Assembly: GCA_017452475.1 (NCBI GenBank)
Contig: JAFTMJ010000083.1
Span: 1-47,126, forward strand
Reading direction: 5' to 3'
DNA length: 47,126 nt
DNA from: Clostridia bacterium
Lineage (GTDB): Bacteria > Bacillota > Clostridia > Oscillospirales > CAG-272
Position 1 is the stretch's first letter. Every line of letters starts with the position of its first letter. Under the pieces are notes generated by a model that was not told the DNA's origin, ran no database searches, and saw nothing but the letters and a program-made list of their open reading frames with translations. This document shows positions 22,860 through 32,800 of this stretch, piece by piece. A program made the position numbers and the translations under genes.

Positions 22860-23708
22860 TTAGTTCTTTTTAGAGTTGATTTTAATTTTAGAGCCTAATT
22901 TTTTCTTGGACTCGCCAGAGCCCTTTACAAGATACTCTTGAAGTGTGCTCTTCATAGAGGTTTTTGTAAAGTTCCTATAAATATTACCCTCGTGGGCGAT
23001 AGAAACAATACCTGTTTCCTCTGAAACAACAACAGCAACACAGTCACTAACCTCACTAATACCAATTGCTGCCCTGTGCCTTGTACCCAAGTCCTTAAAC
23101 AAATCTCTGTCGGACTCAAGTGGCAAAATGCAAGCGGCAGAATGAATACGGTTAGACCTAATAACAACTGCACCGTCGTGAAGCGGAGCTTTATTAAAGA
23201 AAATACTCTTTAGCAAATTGCCGCTGAACTGTGCGTTAATTACTGTACCCGTTAGAATTATCTCACCAAGCTTAGTATTTCTTTCGAATACGATCAAAGC
23301 GCCTGTCTTTGTTTTGGCAAGGTCAAACACAGCCTCAGTAAACTCCTCTATCAAGGTGCCTGTTGGGGTAGCATTTCTCTGCTCACCGATATTCTTAATA
23401 CCCTTAATGGATGTATCACCCATTTTTTCAAGGGCGGAACGAAGCTCCGGCTGGAAAATAATTGCCAAAACTATAATACCCGACTCAAACAGATTGCCAA
23501 GTAAGAATTGCATTGCGTGAAGGTTTAGCACCTCACAAACAATGACAAAGGCAAACAGAAGTGCAACGCCAAGGGCAAGCTTACCCGCACGCCTTTCCTT
23601 GATAAATTGGTAAATACTGAATATTACAATAGCCAAAATGGCAATATCGATTAAATCAAAAAAATCAAAGGCTGTAAACAGTCTAAAAATATGTTTAATC
23701 CATTCCAT
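22860..23708 (-). CDS. cdaA: Diadenylate cyclase CdaA
   Basis: 282 residues: three N-terminal transmembrane helices (about 15-80), then the DAC domain with the catalytic DGAVVI (about 175-180) and GTRHRAA (about 207-213) motifs. It makes c-di-AMP from two ATP, controlling potassium and osmolyte transport and wall homeostasis. First gene of the operon cdaA-cdaR-FAD protein-recJ-rel, behind the promoter at 23760-23788. Confidence 0.95.
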   Translation of the reverse strand: MEWIKHIFRLFTAFDFFDLIDIAILAIVIFSIYQFIKERRAGKLALGVALLFAFVIVCEVLNLHAMQFLLGNLFESGIIVLAIIFQPELRSALEKMGDTSIKGIKNIGEQRNATPTGTLIEEFTEAVFDLAKTKTGALIVFERNTKLGEIILTGTVINAQFSGNLLKSIFFNKAPLHDGAVVIRSNRIHSAACILPLESDRDLFKDLGTRHRAAIGISEVSDCVAVVVSEETGIVSIAHEGNIYRNFTKTSMKSTLQEYLVKGSGESKKKLGSKIKINSKKN

Positions 23709-23759
23709 ATGAACACTCTCCTCCCACTGAAATCTTTAAGCGAAACACTATACAAGTTT

Positions 23760-23788
23760 AGTATAACACATTATTTTTGTTTTGCCAA
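23760..23788 (-). promoter_or_regulatory. SigA promoter of the cdaA operon
   Basis: Minus strand TTGGCA (23783-23788), 17-bp spacer, TATACT (23760-23765), about 50 bp before the start codon. Confidence 0.75.
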
Positions 23789-23883
23789 GTATTTATTATT
23801 ATAAAATAAATATTTTTATAATAAAAGTGGGTCCAAGACACATACTTGAACCCAAAATTTTTAAATTTAACTTAAAGACGCGC

Positions 23884-24576
23884 CTAAATTAGCTTAAAAC
23901 CGCCAAAATCATACACTCTCCCCTGCGAAATTGAAATAATATTCTTTTCCAAGGGCCTTAAAAATTCCAAAATCGCATCATAATCGCAAAGGGTGCTAAC
24001 ATCTCCGAAAACAACAACATTGTGATTAATAACACCACTAGCGCCACCTATAAAGCCGCAATTGTATCCGGGCAAAGTGATGTCCTTATTATCAATGAGT
24101 AAAGCATGCTTGTTTTCCTCCAAAAGCGCTTTATATATACCTTTATCGGATGTTACCGCATGGTTTTCATCAATCACAAGGGTTGAGCAGGCAGAATAGC
24201 CCTGCTTTATGTTTACTGTCTTATATCCGTTTTCATTTGCATAATTTAATATTTCCTTGGCGGTGTGGTTGGTTGCTGAAAAAATTGTTTTACCCATAAC
24301 CAATGCGTTCAATGAAATATCGTTAGGATACTCACATTGACATTCTTTTGCTACAAATACAATTTCATAGCCTTCATTTACAAGGATTTCGTATAAATTA
24401 TTCTCTTTGACATAGTCCTCATAGCAAAAAACGGTTTTATCAAGAACGCAAAATAACATGTCTGCGTGGGATGCAACCGGTAAGTCAAGGCATTTGTATG
24501 CATTTAACGGAATAACCTCTATTCCCAAGGCTTCACTAAGCCTTTTTGCAATTTGATAACTGACTAAAGCTTTCAT
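23884..24576 (-). CDS. DUF6873-like protein
   Basis: 230 residues, soluble, with repeated beta-alpha units. Segments GYSACSTLVIDENHAVTSD and FIGGASGV suggest the fold of guanidino-group-modifying enzymes, and I associate it from memory with DUF6873, a clostridial family of unknown function. A cysteine in CSTLV is conserved-looking but the full catalytic set cannot be shown. Monocistronic, between rpmB and cdaA, downstream of the rpmB terminator. Confidence 0.5.
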   Translation of the reverse strand: MKALVSYQIAKRLSEALGIEVIPLNAYKCLDLPVASHADMLFCVLDKTVFCYEDYVKENNLYEILVNEGYEIVFVAKECQCEYPNDISLNALVMGKTIFSATNHTAKEILNYANENGYKTVNIKQGYSACSTLVIDENHAVTSDKGIYKALLEENKHALLIDNKDITLPGYNCGFIGGASGVINHNVVVFGDVSTLCDYDAILEFLRPLEKNIISISQGRVYDFGGFKLI

Positions 24577-24597
24577 TTTTCCACCTCGAAAATGAAA

Positions 24598-24624
24598 AAA
24601 GACCGTTAATTTTAACGGTCTTGA
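24598..24624 (-). terminator. Terminator of rpmB
   Basis: AAGACCGTTAA / TTAACGGTCTT stem with a 3-nt loop and T-run on the minus strand, directly after the L28 gene. Confidence 0.9.
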
Positions 24625-24635
24625 TTTTCAAAAAA

Positions 24636-24824
24636 TCAGATAGCACGAGTAACCTTGCCTGAACGAAGACAACGTGAACATACATTAACTGTCTTGTTTG
24701 TGCCGTTAACTACAGCCTTAACTTTTCTGATGTTTGGTTTCCAAACTCTGTTTGTCTTACGGTTAGAGTGAGAAACATTGTGTCCAAAAGAAACACCCTT
24801 ACCACATACTGAACAAATAGCCAT
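24636..24824 (-). CDS. rpmB: 50S ribosomal protein L28
   Basis: 62 residues, with CSVCGKG and CSRCLRSGKV cysteine pairs forming the zinc-binding (C+) form of L28, and the family motif NVSHSNRKTNR. Single gene with its own promoter and terminator, as usual for rpmB. Confidence 0.97.
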   Translation of the reverse strand: MAICSVCGKGVSFGHNVSHSNRKTNRVWKPNIRKVKAVVNGTNKTVNVCSRCLRSGKVTRAI

Positions 24825-24877
24825 CTTTTACACCTCCGTTTAAGTAGATATGCTTACTACCAAAATTCACGCTATGT

Positions 24878-24906
24878 ATTATATCACAGTATTTTTTCAA
24901 TTGCAA
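24878..24906 (-). promoter_or_regulatory. SigA promoter of rpmB
   Basis: Minus strand TTGCAA (24901-24906), 17-bp spacer, TATAAT (24878-24883). Confidence 0.8.
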
Positions 24907-24922
24907 TAGTAAATTTCAAAAA

Positions 24923-26527
24923 TTATTGATTTTTTTGAATTTTTTTCATTATATGCTCGTAGGATATGCCATACTTGTCTGCAATGTCCCTCGCGTAGCT
25001 CTTTCCGTCAGGCTTTTGGCGCCTGATTTTAAAGCTCCTCTGCCCTTCCTCCATTCCTGCAACAAGGGTATCTATAACTGCTCCGCCGTTTTTTGCGCAT
25101 CTTTCGTTAATGCCATCTATCATTGAGGCAAGCTCGTGAAGGTGGGTTGAAAAGATGCCCCTGCACTTTACCATTGAAATGCCGCACAAAATTTCGGAAG
25201 CGATGTATGAAGCCTCGTATGAGCCTGTGGAAGATAATGACTCATCAAGCAATACAAGGCTATTCTCTGTTACATAATCAAAAATCTCATCAAGCCTTGC
25301 ACATTCCTCGCCAAGCCTACCCTTATCAATTGTGTCCTCAGCACCTGTTGGGAAATGGGTGAAAATACCGTCAACAGGGCTGATTTGCGCCTCCTCACAG
25401 GGAACACACAAGCCAAGCTGACAAAGGGCAAAGGTCAAGCCCACGGCGCAGGTTATAACAGACTTTCCACCACGGTTTGGACCTGACAAAACATAGAACA
25501 TACCGTTTTTGTCAAAGGAAAAATCATTTTGAACCATCTTGTCATCAAGCTTGGTAGCAACAACAGGGTTATAAACGCCCTTTACAGTAAACGCTTTCTC
25601 CGCCATTGGAAAAACCTGCGGGAAGCAAAGCGGATTATTTGCGCTTAATGACCTAATCAGCTCAACGCCTTTAACGATAAATTCAATTTCCGGCATAAGC
25701 TTAATTAAAAAGTCGGCATTTTCCAAAATATAGCCTTGAACAACCTTTTTCCAAGAGCGCATTGAGGATTTAAACACTGTGTTCAGTGCGTTATTAAATG
25801 CATTTGAAAGGGCGCTTTGCTGGTTGTCGGACTGCCCCTTTTTGAAGGGGATAAGGGATGCAATGCAGGTGTATTCATTACTTCTAAAGTCAAGACGAAG
25901 GATTTTTTGCAAAAGCTCGCCTGACTTAAAATATTCGTTGTTGACACTTAGAACTCCTGCGGACTCGGGGTGAAGCCTGCCATCGAGGTTAACGCCAATA
26001 GTAACACTTTTAACCTCACGAACACGGGAGGTAAGCTCCTTTAAGCGCTCATTTAAGTCCCTGTAATAATCGCTCTCCGTAAGCTCCATAACGCAAGCGG
26101 AAAGCTCCTTAAACGCATTGCTTGACAGCTTTTCTGTCAAAGGCTTCATGCCCTCATAAAGCTGCTCCATACAGGAAACATAAAGCTCAATTTCCGTTAT
26201 GCTATAAAGGTAGTTTTCTGCAGTTTCAGTATCAATAGATAGGCGGCGAAGCTCCGCAATATCGCTTAAAATAGGGCTGACCTTAACCAAAAGGTCGCAA
26301 AGCTCCTCGTTATCAAGTAAATCCTTAAAAACACTTTGCCTATACTCAATTACATCCTTGTCCATTGTGAAAAAATCACACAGACGGCTGCTTTTTAAAT
26401 CAAGAACGGAATTTAAACCAAGCTCCTCCAAAACATCATCGGTAATATTGGGAGAGTCAAGACCGTTTTCCTTGTTTTCTATAGCCTTACCGTTTGGGTA
26501 AAGCAAGCTAATACTTCTTTTTTGCAT
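24923..26527 (-). CDS. MutS-family ATPase lacking mismatch-recognition domains
   Basis: 534 residues. The C-terminal third is a MutS domain V: Walker A GPNRGGKS, Walker B LVLLDESLSST, and FSTHLHEL. The first 300 residues are helical and resemble the MutS core and clamp, but the N-terminal mismatch-binding (FxE) and connector domains of true MutS are missing, and there is no Smr domain as in MutS2. Such proteins are frequent in Clostridia and without known function. The gene ends upstream of the rpmB promoter and stands alone. Confidence 0.85.
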   Translation of the reverse strand: MQKRSISLLYPNGKAIENKENGLDSPNITDDVLEELGLNSVLDLKSSRLCDFFTMDKDVIEYRQSVFKDLLDNEELCDLLVKVSPILSDIAELRRLSIDTETAENYLYSITEIELYVSCMEQLYEGMKPLTEKLSSNAFKELSACVMELTESDYYRDLNERLKELTSRVREVKSVTIGVNLDGRLHPESAGVLSVNNEYFKSGELLQKILRLDFRSNEYTCIASLIPFKKGQSDNQQSALSNAFNNALNTVFKSSMRSWKKVVQGYILENADFLIKLMPEIEFIVKGVELIRSLSANNPLCFPQVFPMAEKAFTVKGVYNPVVATKLDDKMVQNDFSFDKNGMFYVLSGPNRGGKSVITCAVGLTFALCQLGLCVPCEEAQISPVDGIFTHFPTGAEDTIDKGRLGEECARLDEIFDYVTENSLVLLDESLSSTGSYEASYIASEILCGISMVKCRGIFSTHLHELASMIDGINERCAKNGGAVIDTLVAGMEEGQRSFKIRRQKPDGKSYARDIADKYGISYEHIMKKIQKNQ

Positions 26528-26611
26528 TTTAGCTCCTTAAAGTTTCTTTCCTTAATATAATAGCATAAATTCTGTTATTTGAAAAGTGCTATTTTAAATA
26601 AAACGCAGAAA

Positions 26612-26640
26612 AAGCCGTTAAATCTTTTTAAACGGCTTTA
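26612..26640 (-). terminator. Terminator of the DUF2974 gene
   Basis: AAAGCCGTTTAAA / TTTAACGGCTTT hairpin on the minus strand, starting at the stop codon and followed by a T-rich stretch. Confidence 0.8.
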
Positions 26641-27747
26641 CTGTTGTTTGTTTTTATTAGTTTTTGCTGACTTTTTAAAGTATTTTTCCTTAATAAATCT
26701 GTTTAGTGTAGAAAAAACTGTTTTTTTGGTCTTGTCATCGGTTTTTAAAATGCCAACCAAAAATTTAAACTTGTCTGAGACTATATCGGTTAATGTGACA
26801 GATTCATTTACGGTAAAAAAAGTATACAGGGCATCGGAAAAATCCTTTTTCTCCTTATCGGTCATATTCACAACCACATTATCAAGGAGGTTATGGAATT
26901 CAAGTGATGACTTGCTTTGCTTTTCCGCCCTTACAAGCTCCTTGCCGAGAACCTCCCAAGTAAAGCCGTCGTGCTGATACAAGCCCTTAGCGGTGCTTTT
27001 TACAAAGCTGCAATTTTCGACAGAGTCGAAAATTGCGCCGATAATTGTCCCCTCCGGCATAAACTTGTATGTTTTTTGTAGCATACGGCTATTTTTTACC
27101 GTATTACAATAGCTTTCCATAAAGCCCGGGCCGTCAAAGCAATAAACACCTTCTATTTTCTTTTGCAATGAAATTGGGGTTTTGAGTGCGGCATAGGTTG
27201 CCACATTACCGCCTTTTGAGTGACCGCAAACATAATATTTGCTTTTATTGCTCCTTGAAATAACGGATGAAAGGTACTCTGCCCCCTGCTTTTGGGCAGG
27301 AATTGGGGTAAAGAAAGCCATATTTATGTCTTCCTTCCACCCTATTATTGTGTCATCAGTGCCACGGAAGGCAACCACGGTTGCATCCTTGGTGATGTCA
27401 AAGCACATTGCGCAAAATTGCTTTTGAGCCTTTAAATCAATTTCATTGACAAAGCCCTTAACAGTTACGGTTGAAAAGCGCGCTGACCCTGCCGCCGCCT
27501 TGAAAAGCTCCAAAATTGATTCAACGGGAATAATTGCTCCTGTGTAGCTTTTGTCATAATGAAGGGAATAAAACTTCTCTGCTAAGGTGGAAAGAGGTAC
27601 GCCCTTTGCGCCTAAGGAGCCTGTAACAAGATCATCAAAATGAACGTAGGAAAGCTCAGAAAAAATAAGGGCGTCAACCTCGTTAAACGGGCTTTCGGTA
27701 AATGCAACATCGCCGCGCCATTTGATGTAATCAATAATATTTGCCAT
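26638..27747 (-). CDS. DUF2974 (Mbeg1-like) alpha/beta-hydrolase
   Basis: 369 residues. The nucleophile elbow CGHSKGGNVATYAAL (about 188-202) and upstream VVAFRGTDDT segment define the DUF2974/Mbeg1-like lipase fold. It has the family's start, DYIKWRGDVAF..SPFNEVDAL. No signal peptide or membrane helix, so it acts in the cytoplasm; substrate unknown, presumably a lipid or acyl ester. Confidence 0.85.
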   Translation of the reverse strand: MANIIDYIKWRGDVAFTESPFNEVDALIFSELSYVHFDDLVTGSLGAKGVPLSTLAEKFYSLHYDKSYTGAIIPVESILELFKAAAGSARFSTVTVKGFVNEIDLKAQKQFCAMCFDITKDATVVAFRGTDDTIIGWKEDINMAFFTPIPAQKQGAEYLSSVISRSNKSKYYVCGHSKGGNVATYAALKTPISLQKKIEGVYCFDGPGFMESYCNTVKNSRMLQKTYKFMPEGTIIGAIFDSVENCSFVKSTAKGLYQHDGFTWEVLGKELVRAEKQSKSSLEFHNLLDNVVVNMTDKEKKDFSDALYTFFTVNESVTLTDIVSDKFKFLVGILKTDDKTKKTVFSTLNRFIKEKYFKKSAKTNKNKQQ

Positions 27748-27912
27748 AAGCTCTCCTTTCGTTTGTTAACTAAATTATACTTTTAAAGTGAAATAAAGTC
27801 AAGTGTTTTAAGATTTTTTTAAGTTTTCTTAATATAATTTGAATATATATTAACAAACTGCACATAAATTATACATTCAAAGAGCAAAATCAGTATAAAT
27901 TGCCTAAATTGG

Positions 27913-27941
27913 TTGACAAAAAAATGATTTTATGTTAATAT
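27913..27941 (+). promoter_or_regulatory. Promoter of the VTC-DUF4956 operon
   Basis: TTGACA (27913-27918) followed after 17-18 bp by TTAATA/TAATAT (around 27936-27942), about 25 bp before the chosen start codon. Confidence 0.7.
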
Positions 27942-27967
27942 ATATTAGTAAAGAAAGGGGGCATACT

Positions 27968-28735
27968 ATGGCTTTTGGTGTTACTTTTAAGCGCTATGAG
28001 AAAAAGTATCTTTTAGATCCACATCAGTATAGTGTGCTCAAGGCGGAAATTGATAAGCGGTTTAACCCGGACAAGTACGGTGAAACAAAAATTTGTAACC
28101 TTTATCTTGATACTGACGACTTTGTTTTAATTCGACGTTCAATAGACAAGCCTATTTTCAAGGAAAAGGTCCGATTAAGGACTTATGGTTTGGCAAGTGA
28201 CGAAGCAACTGCTTTTTTGGAAATTAAGCGCAAGTTTAACAAAATTGTTTACAAGCGTAGAATACATATGGATTATAATTCTGCTCATAATTGTGTCAAC
28301 GGGGATTACAATGTCCTTGGGGATAGCCAAATTTCAAGGGAAATCAAATATTTATTTGATTTTTACGGCGGTGTTCGCCCGCAGTTTTATATTTCTTATG
28401 ACAGATGCGCTTTCTTTTACAAGGAAACAAGCGACATCCGAATTACCTTTGACAAGAACCTTGTTTGGCGAGATTACGACCTGGATTTAAGGCTTGGCTC
28501 ACACGGTGAAGCGCTTTTGCCCGAGGGCTACACCCTTATGGAAATTAAAGTGCCAAACACTGTCCCGCTTTGGCTTGCCCAGCTTTTGTCAGAGCTTAAG
28601 GCTTATCCCTGCTCCTTTTCTAAGGTTGGCACTGCCTATAAAACAAGGCTTGGAAAAGCTATTGGCGCAAGCGCCGTTTCTGTTGGCAATCCCTGCTATT
28701 CCGTGTCCGGTGACACAACGCAGGTTGGTATATAA
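27968..28735 (+). CDS. VTC-domain protein (polyphosphate polymerase-like)
   Basis: 255 residues from the ATG at 27968, which has AAGAAAGGGGG before it; a longer frame begins at 27932 inside the promoter. The sequence follows the VTC tunnel fold: RYEKKYLL at the start, LYLDTDDF, KVRLRTYG, LEIKRK, RCAFFY, RITFD and MEIKVP, alternating Lys/Arg strands that bind ATP and polyphosphate in the yeast enzyme. Paired with DUF4956 as in many Firmicutes, the two probably form a membrane-linked polyphosphate-related unit. Confidence 0.88.
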   Translation: MAFGVTFKRYEKKYLLDPHQYSVLKAEIDKRFNPDKYGETKICNLYLDTDDFVLIRRSIDKPIFKEKVRLRTYGLASDEATAFLEIKRKFNKIVYKRRIHMDYNSAHNCVNGDYNVLGDSQISREIKYLFDFYGGVRPQFYISYDRCAFFYKETSDIRITFDKNLVWRDYDLDLRLGSHGEALLPEGYTLMEIKVPNTVPLWLAQLLSELKAYPCSFSKVGTAYKTRLGKAIGASAVSVGNPCYSVSGDTTQVGI

Positions 28736-28757
28736 TTTTTTCTCAAAGGAGATTTAT

Positions 28758-29462
28758 ATGAGTATTGTTGATACTGTCTTCACTAAGGTATATGTTCCCA
28801 CTACAGGTGAAGTAATTACAAAAATTGAACCCGGCACGTTTTTCCTGTGCATTGGAGTTGCGTTAGCCCTTGGTCTTGTGGCTGCGTTTTGCTATATGTT
28901 TAAAAATCAATATTCCAAGACACTTGTTATGACAATTGCGATTTTGCCACCAATTGTTTGCGTGCTAATTATGTTAGTTAGCGGTAGCATTGGCGCGGCT
29001 GTTGCGGTTGGCGGTGTATTTGCACTTACCCGTTTCCGTTCAGCGCAAGGCTCAGCCCGTGAAATTTCACAAATTTTCCTTTCGATGGCTGTTGGTCTTA
29101 CTACAGGTCTTGGTTACATTTACATTGCTATGATTTTGGTTGGAATTATTGAAGTGATGACAATCATTTTCACACTTACCAAGTTTGGTGAGTCCAGCTC
29201 AAAGCGCAGAACCCTTAAGGTTTCTGTTCCCGAGGAGCTTGATTATACGGATATATTTGACGATTTGTTTGAAAAATATACCACAAGCACAACCCTAATT
29301 AAGGTTAAGCTTAAGAATTTAGGCACTATTTTCCAGCTTACATACGATATTTACCTTAAGGACATTAAGGATGAAAAGAAGTTTATTGATGAAATCCGAG
29401 TAAGAAATGCAAACCTTGATGTTGTTTGCTCAAGACTTGTTACCGGAGCTGATGAGCTTTAA
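28758..29462 (+). CDS. DUF4956 membrane protein
   Basis: 234 residues: about four transmembrane helices (residues 25-145) followed by a cytoplasmic ferredoxin-like C-terminal domain. The segment AVGGVFALTRFRSAQGSAREI between helices is the family hallmark. It follows the VTC gene by 22 bp with its own AAAGGAG, and this gene pair is conserved, so it is probably the membrane partner of the VTC protein. Confidence 0.88.
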   Translation: MSIVDTVFTKVYVPTTGEVITKIEPGTFFLCIGVALALGLVAAFCYMFKNQYSKTLVMTIAILPPIVCVLIMLVSGSIGAAVAVGGVFALTRFRSAQGSAREISQIFLSMAVGLTTGLGYIYIAMILVGIIEVMTIIFTLTKFGESSSKRRTLKVSVPEELDYTDIFDDLFEKYTTSTTLIKVKLKNLGTIFQLTYDIYLKDIKDEKKFIDEIRVRNANLDVVCSRLVTGADEL

Positions 29463-29469
29463 TAAAGCT

Positions 29470-29502
29470 TAGAAAACCGCTTTTTCAAGCGGTTTTCTTT
29501 TT
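29470..29502 (+). terminator. Terminator of the VTC-DUF4956 operon
   Basis: GAAAACCGCTT / AAGCGGTTTTC stem with a short loop and T-rich tail. Confidence 0.85.
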
Positions 29503-29512
29503 ATATATAAAA

Positions 29513-29604
29513 TTGAGCCTCAAGCCGAAATCGGCTTGAGGCTCTTTGAGCTAATATCAAATTGTTAGCGACCTTTGGTCGCCTAGCCCGAAACGGGCTA
29601 GGGT
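29513..29604. repeat. Cluster of three short hairpins
   Basis: Three stems in a row: GAGCCTCAAGCCG / CGGCTTGAGGCTC (29514-29543), AGCGACC / GGTCGCT-like (about 29567-29581), and CTAGCCCG / CGGGCTAG (about 29582-29600). They lie between convergent genes. The middle and right stems could end transcription of the small peptide gene; the set also resembles a REP-like unit. Confidence 0.55.
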
Positions 29605-29615
29605 TGAATTAGAAA

Positions 29616-29801
29616 TTAGAACTCGTCTTCCGGAAGCTTACCGGTTTCTACCTCGGTACAACCTTCATAAGTACACTTGCCATTAACAAATGTGTGCTGG
29701 TGTCCAGTAGGACCCGGAGTTACTATTGCTCCGCTTGCAAGTACAATATCCTCGGTTTCAACTGCGAGTTTTTCTAATTCGGGAGTAACATATTTAATCA
29801 T
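29616..29801 (-). CDS. Small peptide with RiPP-leader-like N-terminus
   Basis: 61 residues. The start (MIKYVTPELEKLAVETEDIV) follows the pattern Y.TPELE....E.EDI...SG that I have seen in many short clostridial proteins of unknown role. The rest holds a histidine and cysteine segment, HQHTFVNGKCTYEGC, close in style to the Cys-ribbon units of the giant neighbour. It has a good ribosome-binding site (AAGGAG) and lies 33 bp downstream of the giant gene, so it is likely in the same transcript. It may be a modified peptide, a chaperone or an associated surface component; no function is asserted. Confidence 0.65.
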   Translation of the reverse strand: MIKYVTPELEKLAVETEDIVLASGAIVTPGPTGHQHTFVNGKCTYEGCTEVETGKLPEDEF

Positions 29802-29834
29802 AAAATTTCTCCTTTATAGAATTTTTATTAAAAT

Positions 29835-32800
29835 TTAGTTATTTGCTGAATATGCAGCAACAGATGCACCGTAGGTGTAAAGCGCCTTGATTACATTGAT
29901 AGTATTTGCATTAAAACCATCTGCTTCAGTCTTTTGATAGTTATTCTGGAGATAAGTGTTGATTGAATACTCAAGAGTACCGCCAACCTGTTCGCCATCT
30001 CTTTCGAATGTGAATGTAATCTTATTAGCAAACTCATATGCTCTTACAACACCAAGGTTGAATACATATCTTGTATCACCATTTGTATTAACTTCGGATG
30101 AGCACTTGCTTGCATCGAAGAACAATGGTTCATCGTAGCCATCAACAACAACCTTAATCTTTAAGCCCTCAAGATCGTTTGCAGAGGCAGCAGCAAATTT
30201 AACAACAAGCTCTGTTGTGCTTCCCATAGACAATGATGCACTCTTCCAAGCGGTTGTAGCTTCTACTGTACCAGCCTCAGCTTTCTGTACAACACTACCG
30301 GTAATACCTGCAAATGCAGTTGGTGTCAATGTGCAACCAGCGGCAGCAACAGCATCGGTAACAAGTTCATCAGTCTTATAGCCAAGATACTGCTGTACAG
30401 CTGCACCGTATGTAATAACATCGGAAATAACTGTTGTTAGATCAGCATCACCCTTATTGATCTGGTTAACAGCATACTGCTTTACACTATACTCAGCAAG
30501 GTTAACAACAGTGTATTCACCCTCTGAAGTTTCAGCATAGAGGTAAGCAGCAATATTTTCGTTCATAAACTGTGGGTTAGTCTTATCGAAGTTGAATACG
30601 AATCTGTCTTCACTCATTTCATAGTAGTTGTTAGTTTCAACATACTCGTTGCCAAGGAATACAAATACCATATATGCGGTTTCATAATTGTAACCGTTTG
30701 CAATAAGAACCTTGTAGTTCATAGAAACATTTTCCTGAAGTGTCAAGGAAGCAGACATAATTCTAAACTCTGTATTTTCTTCCTTTTTGCCGTTTTCCTT
30801 CTCTGTTACGTTGATTGCAACAGGAGCCTTGATGATTGCGCCGCACTCAGAGCATTCAACACCTGCGGTGTAGCCTGTCTTTGAAGGTGTAGGACGAACC
30901 ATTGGAATTTCTGTTTCAGTATGAGCTGCAAGCTCGAGGGTTTCAACATAGTTTTCGCCGCAAGAGCACTCGTATGCAATGTAACCCTTAACTGTACATG
31001 TAGAATCTTCGCTTGCTACAATTGTGTACTCGTGAGTATGAGCTTCAGCATAGTATACACTGATTGTCCATGTATCCTTTGTTGTTGCGCCAACAGTAAA
31101 TTCAAATACTTCACCTGCTTCAAGCTCAACAGTTACATAGTAACCATATTCGTTGTCATAGAAACCAATTTCAGGTTGGCTGCCCAAACCAATTTCAAAG
31201 GAAGACTTGCTCCAGAAACCAAGTCCAGCAGGAGCATAGAATGAGTACTTGCCAGCCTTATCAGCAGTATATGAGAAGAATGGATTATCAACTTCATCGC
31301 TCTCAGCGTTAAATCCATATGTATTCTCAGTAGTTACTTCTATTGAACCGATATTTTCGCCAACTTCATCGTCTGGTTCTTCGGGCTCAATTACGGGAGC
31401 TGAATAAGAAACAGTGATTGTAAGTGATGAATTGAACAAGAAGTAGTAATTACCATTATACATAAACTTCGGGTTAGCGTCAGTTGAATATGATAATTCG
31501 CCTGAACAGAATGTCATTGCAGGATAGGATGGAAATTCGCCATAACCAAATGAAACATCAGCAGAGTTAACTGTAAATGTGTAAGTACCTGCATTGTAGA
31601 TCGGCAGTATATACCAAGTATCAGTTGTTACATTGATTACATTTTCACCAATAATCAAATCATATGGATTTTCAGTTGAACCCTTAGGAGCCTCAGCATT
31701 AACAACTATTGTTGCCTCTGCCTCAGATTCAACTAAGATGTAGTATGTTGTATATGCGTATTCGCATGTAAATGGAGCTGAATAAGCAGTAAGAACAGAA
31801 GGATCTGTTCCATAAGAAACAACTGCTGAACCATCAACTGTGATTGTAACTGTACCAGCAATCGGAACTTCAATTGTGTACCAAACCTTACCAGTGGATG
31901 CGTAGCCATAATTTAGACCTTCCATTTCGATTGGCTTTTCAGGAACTTCGCCTACATCTGGAACGTCAGCTTCTACAAAAGTAGAAGTAACAGCAACCTC
32001 AAAATCATTTTCATCACGGGCACTGATTGCTAATACATATGTAGCGTCTGCCATAAGTTCAGCAGTCCAAGTTTCGCCACCCCAGAAATACTGAGTTGCG
32101 TATGCGCCCTCTTCTCTTGTATCCTTAATCATTGCATTTACATTGTAATTATTATCACTTTCAAATGTAAATGTAACATAACCCTCTACGTGGGTAAATG
32201 TATAGTATACCCATTTATTAACATTTGCTGTAAATGAACCGGGGATAGTAATTGTAATTGGGTCTTCTTCCCAACCAAGTGTACTTACAGTTTGTGTGCT
32301 ACCACAACCGTTACCACAAGTTTGAACAGCTGTGTGTGTATCGGTATTAATTTCACCATTTATCCATCTATGTCCTGTTGCAGGTTCAGCGCCTGTTTCT
32401 GTAGCACCACAGTTATAACATGTATAGAGATTTTCACCATCTTCAGTACATGTCGGAGGTGTAACGATTTCGTAACCCCACCAATAGTTAAAGTTATGAC
32501 CGTTTGCAGGAAGCTCTTCTGTATAGCTATCGCCACAACCGGAGCAGATGAATACATCCTTACCACCAGTAGTACATGTAGGTGTCACAGAATTTTCAGT
32601 ATCCTTGTCATAGGAGTGCTTTGGAGCAACCTTTCTTGTTTCCATAGCATCACACCAGTAGCATGCAAATATTGAATAGCCATACTCTGTACATGTTGGA
32701 GCCTGACCTTCAACATCAGAAACAAATGATAAGATTCTATGATAAGCGGTTTCTTGCTTTGTAGCGCCACATACGAGACACTCGTAGTTAGCAAGACCTT

